Counted from the stretch's first letter, positions 52,697 to 61,004 are shown. The stretch is DNA of 64,000 bases from Paenibacillus piri (GCF_004354045.1 NZ_SMRT01000003.1:327298-391297), one strand, 5' to 3'. The notes: generated from the sequence alone by a model not told the origin. Program-made: numbers and translations.

Positions 52697-52833
52697 AAAT
52701 GTTGAATCGCCTCCTCTGTTTGCAAAAAAGTATATGGAAAATAATGATTCCATGCATGTTCATACTAAATATAAAATTGTAACATTTGCTTGTAAAGAAA
52801 ATCTTACCATACCAAACGATGGGAGTTGTCGGC

Positions 52834-53601
52834 ATGATCAACAGTTTAACGTTCGATCAATTGGAGGAGTATAACAAAAAGGGGTTCCTTGTATTGCGCA
52901 ATGTGTTTTCCGAATATGAGGTCGCGGTTTGGAATGCAGAAATCGAACGGTTGCTGCACTCCGAATATATTGACCCGAACAACGTAAGAGTAAATTATCG
53001 AAAATGGGATAGCGGGGAAAGCGTCATTGAAAAATTCGACCCGATTCAAGATATTTCACCTGTTATCGCCTCGTTGACGCAGGATAACCGGATATTAAAT
53101 CCTTTGCGCGATATTTACATGGATGAACCGCTGCTGTTCAAGGATAAGCTCATTTTTAAACTGCCCGGCAACAGCGGGTACACCATGCACCAGGATGCTG
53201 CGTTTTGGCAGCCGTTTCCAATGGAAGGGCTAATCTCGGTCATGGTTGCAATCGACGGCGCAACAACCGAAAACGGTGCCTTGGAATTATTCCCGGGCTA
53301 TCATGACCGGCTGATCTCGGCGGCAGGCGAAGTGAGAAACTTTAATGCGGAGGAAGCTGCGCTGGTCGATCCGAATAAAGGGGAGCTTTATGAAACGAAC
53401 CCCGGGGACATTATCATTTTCCATTCATTCGTTCCGCATCAGAGCGGGGTGAACAATACGGACAGCAGCCGCAAACAGCTGTATTTAACGTATTCGCCGG
53501 CCCAAAACGGACAATTGTACGAGTGGCACTACAGGCATTATCAAAAATACATTACACGCCGAAACGATGAAGAGACATTGCAACGAATTTATTATAAGTA
53601 A
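52834..53601 (+). CDS. Phytanoyl-CoA dioxygenase (PhyH)-family Fe(II)/2-oxoglutarate oxygenase
   Basis: This 255-residue protein begins LTFDQLEEYNKKGFLVLRNV, the standard PhyH opening. The iron-binding HxD is in SGYTMHQDAAFWQPF near residue 120 and the distal His in IIIFHSFVPHQSGVNNTDS near 203, with Arg downstream in SRKQLYLTY for 2-oxoglutarate. All key residues appear present. Such bacterial enzymes hydroxylate lipids, amino acids or small metabolites; the substrate here is unknown. The ATG at 52834 follows GGGAG. The gene is divergent from an AraC regulator and ends in a Fur-box-like palindrome. Confidence 0.87.
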   Translation: MINSLTFDQLEEYNKKGFLVLRNVFSEYEVAVWNAEIERLLHSEYIDPNNVRVNYRKWDSGESVIEKFDPIQDISPVIASLTQDNRILNPLRDIYMDEPLLFKDKLIFKLPGNSGYTMHQDAAFWQPFPMEGLISVMVAIDGATTENGALELFPGYHDRLISAAGEVRNFNAEEAALVDPNKGELYETNPGDIIIFHSFVPHQSGVNNTDSSRKQLYLTYSPAQNGQLYEWHYRHYQKYITRRNDEETLQRIYYK

Positions 53602-53602
53602 C

Positions 53603-53615
53603 GATAATCATTATC
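53603..53615. promoter_or_regulatory. Fur-box-like palindrome
   Basis: GATAATCATTATC, a perfect 6-1-6 palindrome matching the Fur consensus. It overlaps the end of the dioxygenase gene (stop at 53599-53601), so a promoter target would have to be a transcript starting here. I see no gene on the plus strand that clearly starts after it. Confidence 0.4.
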
Positions 53616-53642
53616 AATTTGGGTATACTACTTGTGCAGTAG

Positions 53643-53667
53643 AAAAAAAACGACCCCGAAGGGCCGC
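53643..53667 (-). terminator. Terminator of DUF1540 gene
   Basis: On the minus strand CGGCCC pairs with GGGTCG around a TTCG-type tetraloop (one G-U pair), followed by eight T. Confidence 0.85.
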
Positions 53668-53676
53668 TTGAAAAAG

Positions 53677-53832
53677 TTACAGCTTGGATTCAAACGTTTT
53701 GCAGTCCGTTTCTCCGGAATTATTGGCTTGCTTTCCGCGATGGCTGACGATATAGATCGAGGAAGCGCTGCATTTATTGCCAGCCGCCCAATACTTACAG
53801 GAGTTCACATCACATAATACATCCTGTGCCAA
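53677..53832 (-). CDS. DUF1540 small cysteine-rich protein
   Basis: This 51-residue protein starts with TTG at 53832, six bases after GGGGGTG; a GTG within the site would be too near. It has four Cys (residues 7, 12, 21 and 44) in the pattern of DUF1540: VLCDVNSCKYWAAGNKC, then a Ser/His middle and the closing ETDCKTFES. The spacing suggests a metal-binding knuckle. DUF1540 proteins are common in spore-formers and have no proven function. It is monocistronic, with its own terminator. Confidence 0.82.
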   Translation of the reverse strand: MAQDVLCDVNSCKYWAAGNKCSASSIYIVSHRGKQANNSGETDCKTFESKL

Positions 53833-53889
53833 AAGTTTCACCCCCTTCTTCGTTAGTTTGGGCTTTGAGGCTGGTAATATATACATGGC

Positions 53890-53925
53890 AAAAAGCACTT
53901 CATCGCTTTCCAGCGGTGTAGTGCT
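53890..53925 (-). terminator. Terminator of hypothetical gene 53950-54438
   Basis: On the minus strand AGCACT (53925-53920) pairs with AGTGCT (53899-53894), followed by a T-tract. The loop holds a second short pairing. Confidence 0.65.
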
Positions 53926-53949
53926 CTTCGTCTTTCGACAACCGGCGTT

Positions 53950-54438
53950 TTATAGGCCGTTCAAATCTTTCATCAGCCATTCCTCGGAGCCGTCGCGCGA
54001 CACAAACCAGATATGGGTGAACTTTCCTTGAGGCTTGCAGATTAGCTCCTTGGCCCGCAGGATGTCGGACATCCCGAACGCGGAGGAGGCGTTGCGAATA
54101 AGGAGCGCGATGGGGTACGACGACTCGTACTGATCGATTTTCGCTTCCTTCGTCCGGATGCGCTTGTTCAATTCCTTTATGAGCATCTCAACGACCTCAA
54201 GGCTGTGAATGTTCGCATGGGAACGCCCCAGCAGCATTTTGGCTTCTTCCGAGTCGTAGAACAGATGGGTAATTTCCATGCCGATCATCCGCTGCCGCGC
54301 ATCCTGCAGGACGGCGTCCGGCCGTTCGCGCTGGTATAGCAATCTGAGCTTGTTATCGTGGTTTTGATTGTAGAGCCGTATGAAAATGGTGACTGCAGTC
54401 CGTTCCAAGGCGCGTTTTTCCTGATTATCCTGTGCCAT
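53950..54438 (-). CDS. Hypothetical protein, 162 residues
   Basis: I do not recognise this protein with confidence. It is cytoplasmic and basic, with helical N-terminus (RALERTAVTIFIRLYNQN). A middle section reads RERPDAVLQDARQRMIGMEITHLFYD, where an acidic PD followed by an E-x-T strand faintly resembles the PD-(D/E)XK nuclease core, but the Lys is missing and this is only a suggestion. The C-terminal part has a PIALLIRNASSAFGMSD strand and FTHIWFVSRDGSEEWL, compatible with an alpha/beta fold. The ATG at 54438 has GGAGGATCACG-type ribosome bases upstream. Monocistronic. Confidence 0.7.
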   Translation of the reverse strand: MAQDNQEKRALERTAVTIFIRLYNQNHDNKLRLLYQRERPDAVLQDARQRMIGMEITHLFYDSEEAKMLLGRSHANIHSLEVVEMLIKELNKRIRTKEAKIDQYESSYPIALLIRNASSAFGMSDILRAKELICKPQGKFTHIWFVSRDGSEEWLMKDLNGL

Positions 54439-54545
54439 CGTGATCCTCCAAGCGGCTATCTAATCCTAAGATAAGCAAACGAATACAAACTTGCGCTACA
54501 GTACTTTCCCATAAGAATGAACGGTGTCTCTCCAATCAAATCAAT

Positions 54546-54731
54546 TTATTTGCTGCGGGACTTTTCGTCCAAATAAATATCCAACGCCCGGATACCTCTG
54601 CGTGCCAGCTTAATAAACAGCACGAAGCCGTAAATGGCAAATCCCGCTGCAACGAGATAAACAATCTGAATAATAGCTGTCAAAAGACTGAATGACCATC
54701 CTCCTGAACTCAATGGGACCCCTCTTTTCAT
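54546..54731 (-). CDS. Small single-span membrane protein
   Basis: This 61-residue protein has one strongly hydrophobic helix at about residues 16-40 (TAIIQIVYLVAAGFAIYGFV) followed by a basic, charged tail (KLARRGIRALDIYLDEKSRSK). The start is uncertain: ATG 54731 has no good ribosome site, while an AGGAGG lies inside the proposed coding region. The positive-inside rule puts the tail in the cytoplasm. The function is unknown. Confidence 0.5.
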   Translation of the reverse strand: MKRGVPLSSGGWSFSLLTAIIQIVYLVAAGFAIYGFVLFIKLARRGIRALDIYLDEKSRSK

Positions 54732-55008
54732 ATGTTTGGAATATTCAGATGAAGCTATTGTCGCATGAGAGCGGGGAAAGAACAAGTGCGGCGAACGAAG
54801 GACCGAAGGCTTTAGTGACTGAACCCGAATATCATCCTTGAAAAACAATCGGCCATAAGGTATCATTAATTACAGAGTTGGGTTCGGTTGGCGGTTAAAA
54901 GCTGCATTTGATGCGGAGATGCAATGGACGGGAATACAATCAGTCATGTTCCGCATAGTTGGAGAATAAGATCATAATGTAAGCTAAAGCGGGTTGTTCC
55001 TTTTTTTG

Positions 55009-55022
55009 TATTAACGTTAATA
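55009..55022. promoter_or_regulatory. LacI-type operator, site 1
   Basis: TATTAACGTTAATA, a perfect palindrome with the central CG typical of LacI-family operators. It lies 480 bp before the binding-protein gene at 55489. Confidence 0.55.
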
Positions 55023-55146
55023 TGTTAATCTATCGGAACTTCATCAATTTAAAAATTGAACCGCAAGCAAAATGACAGTCTTCATATCTTTATTCTTCGG
55101 CACAGCATATGGCGTCAACATGAAACCGGTATTTTTTTTCAATATT

Positions 55147-55162
55147 GTATTAACGTTAATAC
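55147..55162. promoter_or_regulatory. LacI-type operator, site 2
   Basis: GTATTAACGTTAATAC, a perfect 16-bp palindrome sharing 14 bases with site 1, 139 bp apart centre to centre. That is close to thirteen helical turns, so a looped repressor is possible. No LacI gene is in the window. The rest of 54732-55488 holds repeat copy 3 and no gene I can support. Confidence 0.65.
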
Positions 55163-55213
55163 ATATGAAAGGCGGTGATGTGCCAGCTGGTAGTTACGGC
55201 GCTTATTTAGAAG

Positions 55214-55285
55214 CGTAGATCCGGGGACAACAGAGACCGGAAGAATGATCCGCCTGAGCAGCGGGCCGTTATTCGCCGGACTTTC
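55214..55285. repeat. Dispersed intergenic repeat, copy 3 (left part replaced)
   Basis: It shares CCGGGGACAACAG, GGAAGAATGATCCGCC, CAGCGGGCCGTTATT and the right arm CCGGACTTTC with copies 1 and 2. The left arm is absent; instead there is a small GCGCTT-GAAGCG hairpin. It lies between the LacI-type operators and the binding-protein gene. Confidence 0.75.
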
Positions 55286-55488
55286 AGCGGACGAAGCGTA
55301 ATACAGCGGTATGGAAAGGAGAAGAGACGGTTGCAGCTTTGCGTTGATATTCAAGTTCGTCTGCCTGTGAAAGAGGGAGTCGCGGCCGGCAATCATGAAA
55401 AGGCCGGAAGCATCGGGCGGAGGCCGAAAGCCGTCGCCATGCTTATTGTTTTGTTCGAAGTCGTGTGAATGGATTGGGAGGTTAAACG

Positions 55489-56796
55489 ATGAAAGGTCAA
55501 TGGAGATTAAGTCGCAACGGCGTAGTCGCTATTCTCATCACTCTCAGCGTTGTAAGCGGTTGCAGCAGCGGCGGGGGAGGAACCGGCGATGCCGGGGGAA
55601 CGCCGACGGCGGCGAAGCCGTCCTCCGAAACGAAAGGCGAAACGAAAGGGCCCGTTACTTTGACGGTTTGGGCCGGAAGCTGGTGGCAGGATATCGTACC
55701 GAAGGTTGTTGAAGCTTATGAGAAGGAACACCCTAACGTGAAGCTGAAAATGGAGCTGCTGCCTATCAACGGCTATCTCGACAAAGCGACGGCTGCGGCA
55801 TTGGGGGGCAATCCTCCCGATTTGCTGGAGCTGGACTCCACCATGATTTCCTCGATGGCGGGCAAAGGACTGATCGATACGTGGGATGAATACATCCAGG
55901 GACTGGATGTCAAAGATTTTGCGCCGGGCATGTGGAACGCGAGCAAGTTCAAAGGCAAGCTGTACGCGCTGCCGCATCGCGGCGGATCGCAGGTTTATTA
56001 TTATAACAAGACGATGTTCGACGAGGCCGGGGTTCCTTACCCGACGGAAAACTGGACGCATCAGGATATGCTGGAAATAGCCAAAAAAATAACCGTTCCC
56101 GGTAAAAAATACGGCATCGGTCTGGCGGCCTCCAACAGCGATCAGGCCAATGTATTCACATCGTTCGCACCGATGGTATGGGCGTTCGGAGGCGATTTTC
56201 TGAATGCGGACAGTACGGAAGCGATTATTAACCGCCCTGAAGCCGTGAAGGGCATTCAATTTTGGGCGGAGCTGTACACGAAGTACAAGGTGGCTCCGGA
56301 AGGCACGATCAACTACTCGCTAACGAAGGACGTTCTCCCGATGTTCATCAATAATCAGGTCGCGATGATGCCGGGTACCTCGAACACCTTTGACGAGCTG
56401 AAAAAGCATCCGGAGCTGAAATGGGGCATGCAGCTCGGACCCGACAAGTTCGGACGCGGCGGCGGCTGGGCATTCTCGGTGCCGAAGGACGCCAAGCAGA
56501 AGCAGGAGGCGCGCGACTTCGTGCTCTGGTTCGTGAAGCCGGAAAATCTCGGCAAGCTCGCCAACCGGGAGCCTTCGCGGGCATCCGCCACGAACGTGCC
56601 GCCATGGAACAGCGAGGAATTCAAAATCATTTTCAAAGCGGCCCCATTTCAGAAAATGCTGCCGTCGGTAGGGTCGTGGACCGAAATGCAAACCGTCATT
56701 ATTACGGAGCTGCAAAAGGTGCTGCAAGGCAACAAAACGCCGCAGCAGGCGGCTGACGACATGGCCAAACAAATGAATGCGCTGCTGAAAAAATAA
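55489..56796 (+). CDS. Lone carbohydrate ABC binding lipoprotein
   Basis: This 435-residue family 1 binding protein has a signal peptide with lipobox VSGC at about residue 22, then a long Gly/Ala/Thr linker. Body marks are LTVWAGSWWQDIVPKVVEAY, GGNPPDLLELDSTMISSMAG, GSQVYYYNKTMFDEAGVPYP and WAFSVPKDAKQKQEAR. The ATG follows GGGAGG. It is preceded by two LacI-type operators, so it is probably substrate-induced. No permease is adjacent; the next gene is a VOC protein. It must use another importer's permeases, or the importer has been lost. Confidence 0.9.
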   Translation: MKGQWRLSRNGVVAILITLSVVSGCSSGGGGTGDAGGTPTAAKPSSETKGETKGPVTLTVWAGSWWQDIVPKVVEAYEKEHPNVKLKMELLPINGYLDKATAAALGGNPPDLLELDSTMISSMAGKGLIDTWDEYIQGLDVKDFAPGMWNASKFKGKLYALPHRGGSQVYYYNKTMFDEAGVPYPTENWTHQDMLEIAKKITVPGKKYGIGLAASNSDQANVFTSFAPMVWAFGGDFLNADSTEAIINRPEAVKGIQFWAELYTKYKVAPEGTINYSLTKDVLPMFINNQVAMMPGTSNTFDELKKHPELKWGMQLGPDKFGRGGGWAFSVPKDAKQKQEARDFVLWFVKPENLGKLANREPSRASATNVPPWNSEEFKIIFKAAPFQKMLPSVGSWTEMQTVIITELQKVLQGNKTPQQAADDMAKQMNALLKK

Positions 56797-56875
56797 CCGG
56801 GCCGGGCGCTGATTACGGCACGACCGCGCATAACGGGCCATGCAATGCCATTACAGATTACAGGAGGAGAAAACA

Positions 56876-57667
56876 ATGATAACCGAATTGAACCATGTAG
56901 GGATTGTAGCCGGAGCGGTAGAGGAAAATTTGAACTTTTACGTTGATATTTTAGGCGGTAAGGTCGTAAACGAAGGCTATATCGAAGCGAGCAATACCAA
57001 GTGCATTTATGTGCAGCTGGCCAGCGGCATCATCGAGCTATTGTGCCGGGGCAACGAGAAGGACCGGGTCAATCTCGGCTTAAACCACGTCTGCTTTTTG
57101 ACCGACGATTTGGACGGGGATTATGAAAAACTGCTTGCCGCCGGCTTTGTGTTTACATCGCCGCCCAAGGTTGCGGGCTCGGGAGACGGCCGGCTTACGT
57201 TTCTGACGGATTCGATCGGAACGAGAGTCGAATTGATCCAGCGGGATCAGTCGTACAAAAACCCGAAGGTTGAGGGCCGCATTTTGAGCTTTGACCATAT
57301 TTCGTTATCCGCCCACGATTTGCAAGCGGCCGAAAGCTTCTATACGGAGAAGATGGGCATGAAGGAACTGAAACGGATGCGGGTGGATGCGACCGATTTG
57401 ACCATGGTTTATTTGAATTACGGCGAAGATGTGATCGAGCTTCTGAACCGTCCTAACCAGCAGCCCGTCAGCCCTCCGATCGGACATATCGCGTTAAGAG
57501 TGGATAATGTCGACGAGATGGGCGAATATTTAGCCTCCCGCGGTGTGGAAATTTTACAGGGCTTTCCGAAGCAGGCCGGAACAGGCATCGGCCGCATTAC
57601 AATGGTGAAGGATCCGAACGGCGCAAGAATCGAATTTGTGGACCGGAAAGACTTGAGGGAGCTGTGA
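56876..57667 (+). CDS. Two-domain VOC (glyoxalase/dioxygenase) superfamily protein
   Basis: This 263-residue protein is made of two VOC modules. The first begins LNHVGIVAGAVEENLNFYVD with a metal-ligand His near residue 7 and closes SIGTRVELIQRD near 126, with the Glu ligand. The second begins FDHISLSAHDLQAAESFYTE near residue 143 and closes PNGARIEFVDRKDLRE. The intact His and Glu ligands suggest an active enzyme of the methylmalonyl-CoA epimerase or glyoxalase type. The start at 56876 has AGGAGGAG upstream. It lies 79 bp after the binding protein and is probably cotranscribed with it. Confidence 0.87.
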   Translation: MITELNHVGIVAGAVEENLNFYVDILGGKVVNEGYIEASNTKCIYVQLASGIIELLCRGNEKDRVNLGLNHVCFLTDDLDGDYEKLLAAGFVFTSPPKVAGSGDGRLTFLTDSIGTRVELIQRDQSYKNPKVEGRILSFDHISLSAHDLQAAESFYTEKMGMKELKRMRVDATDLTMVYLNYGEDVIELLNRPNQQPVSPPIGHIALRVDNVDEMGEYLASRGVEILQGFPKQAGTGIGRITMVKDPNGARIEFVDRKDLREL

Positions 57668-57978
57668 GAAGCAGCACCGTCGCGAGCGCTGCCATCGGCT
57701 GCGGAAGATCGGCTTCGGTAAGCTGAGTCGGCAGCCGGCACCCGATTTTGGGCCGTTGGACACGGCTGATGCATCGCCTGGCAAAAGGTTATCAAGGATA
57801 AACGGCTTAGCCGTCCTATTGGGACGAGCGCGTTTGTCAAGGTTGTTTTGGCTTTGAGTTTCTTCAAGCCGAAGGCCTATGATCAAGGAAACTCAAAACA
57901 AGATGTCTGAAGCTGCAAGGCCATCCCTTTTGGAATGCAATGGACACGCTTTATCGGTTCAACTTATATATTCAACGG
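57668..57978. other. Intergenic stretch, no gene seen
   Basis: About 310 bp after the VOC gene. I find no open frame with a ribosome site, and no strong stem except the terminator that follows at 57979. Confidence 0.6.
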
Positions 57979-58010
57979 AAAAAGGACCGTCCGGGATGTG
58001 CGGACGGTCC
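57979..58010 (-). terminator. Terminator of the minus-strand oxidoreductase unit
   Basis: GGACCGTCC (57984-57992) and GGACGGTCC (58002-58010) form a perfect 9-bp stem; on the minus strand five T follow. It ends the unit NIPSNAP, oxidoreductase and small ORF. Confidence 0.85.
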
Positions 58011-58022
58011 CTCGCATGAACA

Positions 58023-58121
58023 TTATTCAGCTTTATAGCGCTTGCCGGAAGGCTGCGCAGGCTTCATCGGATGCCGCGGCTGCCGTGCGGAGCGGGTAGC
58101 GTACGGCTTGCGCAAAGGCAT
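58023..58121 (-). CDS. Possible very small basic protein or gene remnant, 32 residues
   Basis: An ATG at 58121 opens 32 codons reading MPLRKPYATRSARQPRHP and ending GKRYKAE, very basic. It ends just before a strong terminator and lies 35 bp after the oxidoreductase, but has no clear ribosome site. It may be a real small protein or the last codons of a lost gene. Confidence 0.3.
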   Translation of the reverse strand: MPLRKPYATRSARQPRHPMKPAQPSGKRYKAE

Positions 58122-58155
58122 ATCAATGACCGCGGGTCAGGCATAGGCATCCCGA

Positions 58156-59271
58156 CTAAATAAATTCGCTCTTCGTATCGAAAATAGCGGGCTCGAGCTG
58201 CGCATTCCAATGCTCGAACGTCGTCGTCAGCGCGCAGCGCCGGCCCGTCTCCGCCGATTGATAGGCGGCGAACATCACTTCGTGCACATGCAGCTGCATG
58301 CGCGGTGATTGCTTGGGCTGTCGGCCGCTGCGGAGGCAGTGGACGAAGTGGCTCATAATGTCGGCCTCCGTGCTCTCGGAGGGCAGCAGCTTGGGCGTAT
58401 AGCAGCCTGCGATGCCGCGCCAGGTCACCTGCTCCGCATCGGGGATCGGCGCCTCCGGGGAGTGAATGACAAGCGGAAACCCGCTATCATTGACTGCCAA
58501 CGTGCCCTTGCGGCCGTAAATAAGCGTATGATTCGCGGCGAACGACGTGCCCCACAGCGTGCGGATGACGGCATGCTGGCCGCCGGCAAATTCCGCAATG
58601 ACCGTAACGTTGTCGTCGACGTCGCTGTGAACGTGTTTGCCGTCATTGACGATCCGCTTCGGAATGAGCGTATTCACCTCGGCCGCCACGCTTTGAACCG
58701 GGCCGAGCAGGGAAACGAGCCGGCTGACCGGATAGACAAGGCAGTCGAGAATCGCGCCGCCATGCGACACGGCCCGGTTATAATACCAGTTGTCGCGGCC
58801 CGGACCGGGAATGTTCAGCTGTACGTCGGCGCCGGTAATTTTGCCCAGCACGGCTTCGTTCAAATAATGGGCCGCTGTCATCATGCCGGGGTTCAGGTCA
58901 TACGGCAGGCTCATGAATATGCGGTTTTTCGCCTCAGCGAGCTCGACCATCCGCCGGCAGTCTTCCAAGCTTGTAGCCATCGGCTTTTCATTCAGCACAT
59001 GGAGCCCCCGTTCCAGCGCAGCCAATACGACTTCGGCATGCACGGAGTGGGGAGTCGTCACGACGACCGCATCGAGCTCCTCGGTATCCATCATCGTTAT
59101 GTAATTGTCATACCAGCGGGGAATCCCGTATTTTCGGGCCTTGCTTTCGGCATTTTCTAGATGCCGCGCGCAGGTTGCGGTGAATGCGACCTGCTCCAGC
59201 CGGGCTGCCTGCTCAAAAAAACGGTTGCTGATATCGCCTGAGCCGACCATTCCAAGTTTTAACGGTTTCAT
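58156..59271 (-). CDS. Gfo/Idh/MocA-family oxidoreductase
   Basis: This 371-residue NAD(P)-dependent dehydrogenase has a Rossmann opening (LGMVGSGDISNRFFEQAARL), the conserved block RGLHVLNEKPMATSLEDC with the Lys near residue 96, and a C-terminal beta-sheet domain with YYNRAVSHGGAILDCLVYPV, where the family's His-containing active-site helix lies. It differs clearly from the member at 25584. CGAGGAGG precedes the ATG at 59271. It lies 67 bp downstream of the NIPSNAP gene and shares its transcript. It probably oxidises a sugar or sugar derivative. Confidence 0.9.
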   Translation of the reverse strand: MKPLKLGMVGSGDISNRFFEQAARLEQVAFTATCARHLENAESKARKYGIPRWYDNYITMMDTEELDAVVVTTPHSVHAEVVLAALERGLHVLNEKPMATSLEDCRRMVELAEAKNRIFMSLPYDLNPGMMTAAHYLNEAVLGKITGADVQLNIPGPGRDNWYYNRAVSHGGAILDCLVYPVSRLVSLLGPVQSVAAEVNTLIPKRIVNDGKHVHSDVDDNVTVIAEFAGGQHAVIRTLWGTSFAANHTLIYGRKGTLAVNDSGFPLVIHSPEAPIPDAEQVTWRGIAGCYTPKLLPSESTEADIMSHFVHCLRSGRQPKQSPRMQLHVHEVMFAAYQSAETGRRCALTTTFEHWNAQLEPAIFDTKSEFI

Positions 59272-59338
59272 GGTTCTGCCTCCTCGTATTTGATTTCCAT
59301 TTCACTTTTCGGCTGATTGCATATAGGCGATTTTCCGA

Positions 59339-59659
59339 TTATTGGGGAAAATACGGAGCCTGCTTCATGAAAATGCTTTCAACCTTTTCCACGATGGGAG
59401 CGTCTTTCTCGGATTCGGTTTTCACCTGCACCCATTCGGGATTGCTGCGGAAAGCTTCCAATTTCGCGTTCCTTTCATCCATATCGGCAAACTCCATAAT
59501 ATAGTAGAGACGGTTATGCCCGGCATCGAGGTCCTCCCAAAAATGGGTGACGCGCATACCGAGACCGGCAAAAATACGCAGCGTGTGATTCGCGAACCGG
59601 TCGTTGATCGCCTGCATTTTACCCGGGTACATATGATAAATACGAAGCTCATAAAGCAT
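59339..59659 (-). CDS. NIPSNAP-family protein
   Basis: This 106-residue protein has the NIPSNAP opening MLYELRIYHMYPGKMQAIND, then a central helix with RFANHTLRIFAGLGMRV, and RLYYIMEFADMDERNAKLEA, forming a ferredoxin-like dimeric barrel. The family often accompanies sugar or aromatic catabolism genes in Paenibacillus-type genomes; no reaction is proven. The start at 59659 follows GAGGGGGA. It is the first gene of a two- or three-gene unit with the Gfo/Idh/MocA oxidoreductase. Confidence 0.85.
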   Translation of the reverse strand: MLYELRIYHMYPGKMQAINDRFANHTLRIFAGLGMRVTHFWEDLDAGHNRLYYIMEFADMDERNAKLEAFRSNPEWVQVKTESEKDAPIVEKVESIFMKQAPYFPQ

Positions 59660-59912
59660 GAAGCGATTCCCCCTCAAAAAAAATTTGGCTGGATGGAAGC
59701 GATAGATATAAAAGGCGCTCGGGTTAACAAGCGTTCCACCCGCATTGCGGCATGCGTCATGATTGCAGTGCCTTGTTTCATTATAAGCGACTTTTCAACG
59801 GCCGGAAATGACTGAATCTTACGATATTTAGTTTCGCTGAGGATAGTATGTTTCAAAATTCATGGTGAATGATTCCATTTGACTGCAAAATAACGGAAGA
59901 AGAGGTGTAGAC

Positions 59913-60962
59913 ATGATGTACGTATTTATAGGTTGTGTTGCCGCGGATCAGCAGGAAAGTATGTTTGCAGCAAAATTCGACGAGCAGGCGGGCAGCCTCT
60001 CGCTGTTCAATTCGTACCGCGGAATGCCCAAGACCGCCTATTTTGTTACCGATGCGTCCCGCAATATACTATATGCGGTTGGTTCGGAGGGAAAGACGGA
60101 GGGACGGGCGGCTTCCTACCGGTTCGAGCCGGCCGATGCTTCGCTCCAGCTTATCGGCATGCAGTCGTCGGAAGGAGTAAATCCGAATTATGCCAGTGTG
60201 GATCCTTCGTTTTCGACGTTGTTCGCCGTCAACTTCGGCGGGGGGAGCATCTGCGCCTGGCCGCTGCGGGAGGGCGGAACGATTGAACCGGTTTCCTGCT
60301 CGATCCAACATGAAGGAAGCAGCATTATTCCCGGCTCGCAGAACAAGCCGCATCCGCATTCGATCGTGCCGGACCCGTCCAATCAATTTGTCATCGTGCC
60401 GGATCTCGGCACGGACCGGATCTATGTATACCGGGTCGATTACAATCGGTATACGCTAACCCTGCACCGCACGATCGCAGTTGCTCCCGGTACGGGTCCG
60501 CGGCATTTTATGTTCCACCCGGCGATGAAGGACCGCGCTTACTGCATCAATGAGCATAGCTCCACCATAACGGTTTATGCTTTCGATGAAGCCGAGGGCA
60601 TGCTGCGCGAGCTGCAGGCCGTATCCACGCTGCCGGCCGGCTGCGAGGGCGCAAACAAATGCGCCGATATCCGGATGACGCCGGATTGCCGATTTGTGTA
60701 CGGCACGAACCGCGGCCATGATTCCATCGCGGCCTATCGGGTGCGCGAGGACGGCACGCTTTCGCTTATCGATCTGGAGCCGGCGAGAGGACATAAGCCG
60801 AGATGCCTCGCCGTATCCCCGGCAGGCGATTATTTGCTGGCGGCGAACGAGGGCTCCAACCGGATTGAAGTGTTCGCGATCGACCGGGAATCGGGCCGGA
60901 TTTCACCGCGGGAGAGCGTGCAATTACAGGCAAGTCCGATATGCCTTTCGTTTATGAACTAA
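59913..60962 (+). CDS. Lactonase-family seven-bladed beta-propeller (Pgl-like)
   Basis: This 349-residue cytoplasmic protein of the lactonase family includes 6-phosphogluconolactonase-type enzymes. Repeated propeller motifs are visible: YAVGSEGKTEGRAASYRFEP, LFAVNFGGGSICAWPL, PHPHSIVPDPSNQFVIVPDL, GTDRIYVYRVD, GTGPRHFMFHPAMKDRAY and GANKCADIRMTPDCRFVYGT. The PRHFxFHP and NKCADIR blocks are typical of this family. It starts at ATG 59913 with AAGAGGTG upstream. In context it would open a sugar lactone ahead of the dehydratase and aldehyde dehydrogenase downstream. Confidence 0.88.
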   Translation: MMYVFIGCVAADQQESMFAAKFDEQAGSLSLFNSYRGMPKTAYFVTDASRNILYAVGSEGKTEGRAASYRFEPADASLQLIGMQSSEGVNPNYASVDPSFSTLFAVNFGGGSICAWPLREGGTIEPVSCSIQHEGSSIIPGSQNKPHPHSIVPDPSNQFVIVPDLGTDRIYVYRVDYNRYTLTLHRTIAVAPGTGPRHFMFHPAMKDRAYCINEHSSTITVYAFDEAEGMLRELQAVSTLPAGCEGANKCADIRMTPDCRFVYGTNRGHDSIAAYRVREDGTLSLIDLEPARGHKPRCLAVSPAGDYLLAANEGSNRIEVFAIDRESGRISPRESVQLQASPICLSFMN

Positions 60963-60965
60963 GCA

Positions 60966-60994
60966 TTGACACGGCTTAAACCGGTTGATATGAT
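60966..60994 (+). promoter_or_regulatory. Consensus sigma-A promoter of GntR gene
   Basis: TTGACA (60966-60971), 17 bp, TATGAT (60989-60994). The GntR operator starts only 10 bp later, so the regulator probably represses its own gene. Confidence 0.82.
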
Positions 60995-61004
60995 ATTCTT
61001 GGAT

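Noticed and set aside
28132-55285. CRISPR array from the repeated CCGGACTT and ACAACAG units
   Set aside because: Only three copies, many kilobases apart, with internal palindromes and no spacers; this is a dispersed repeat.
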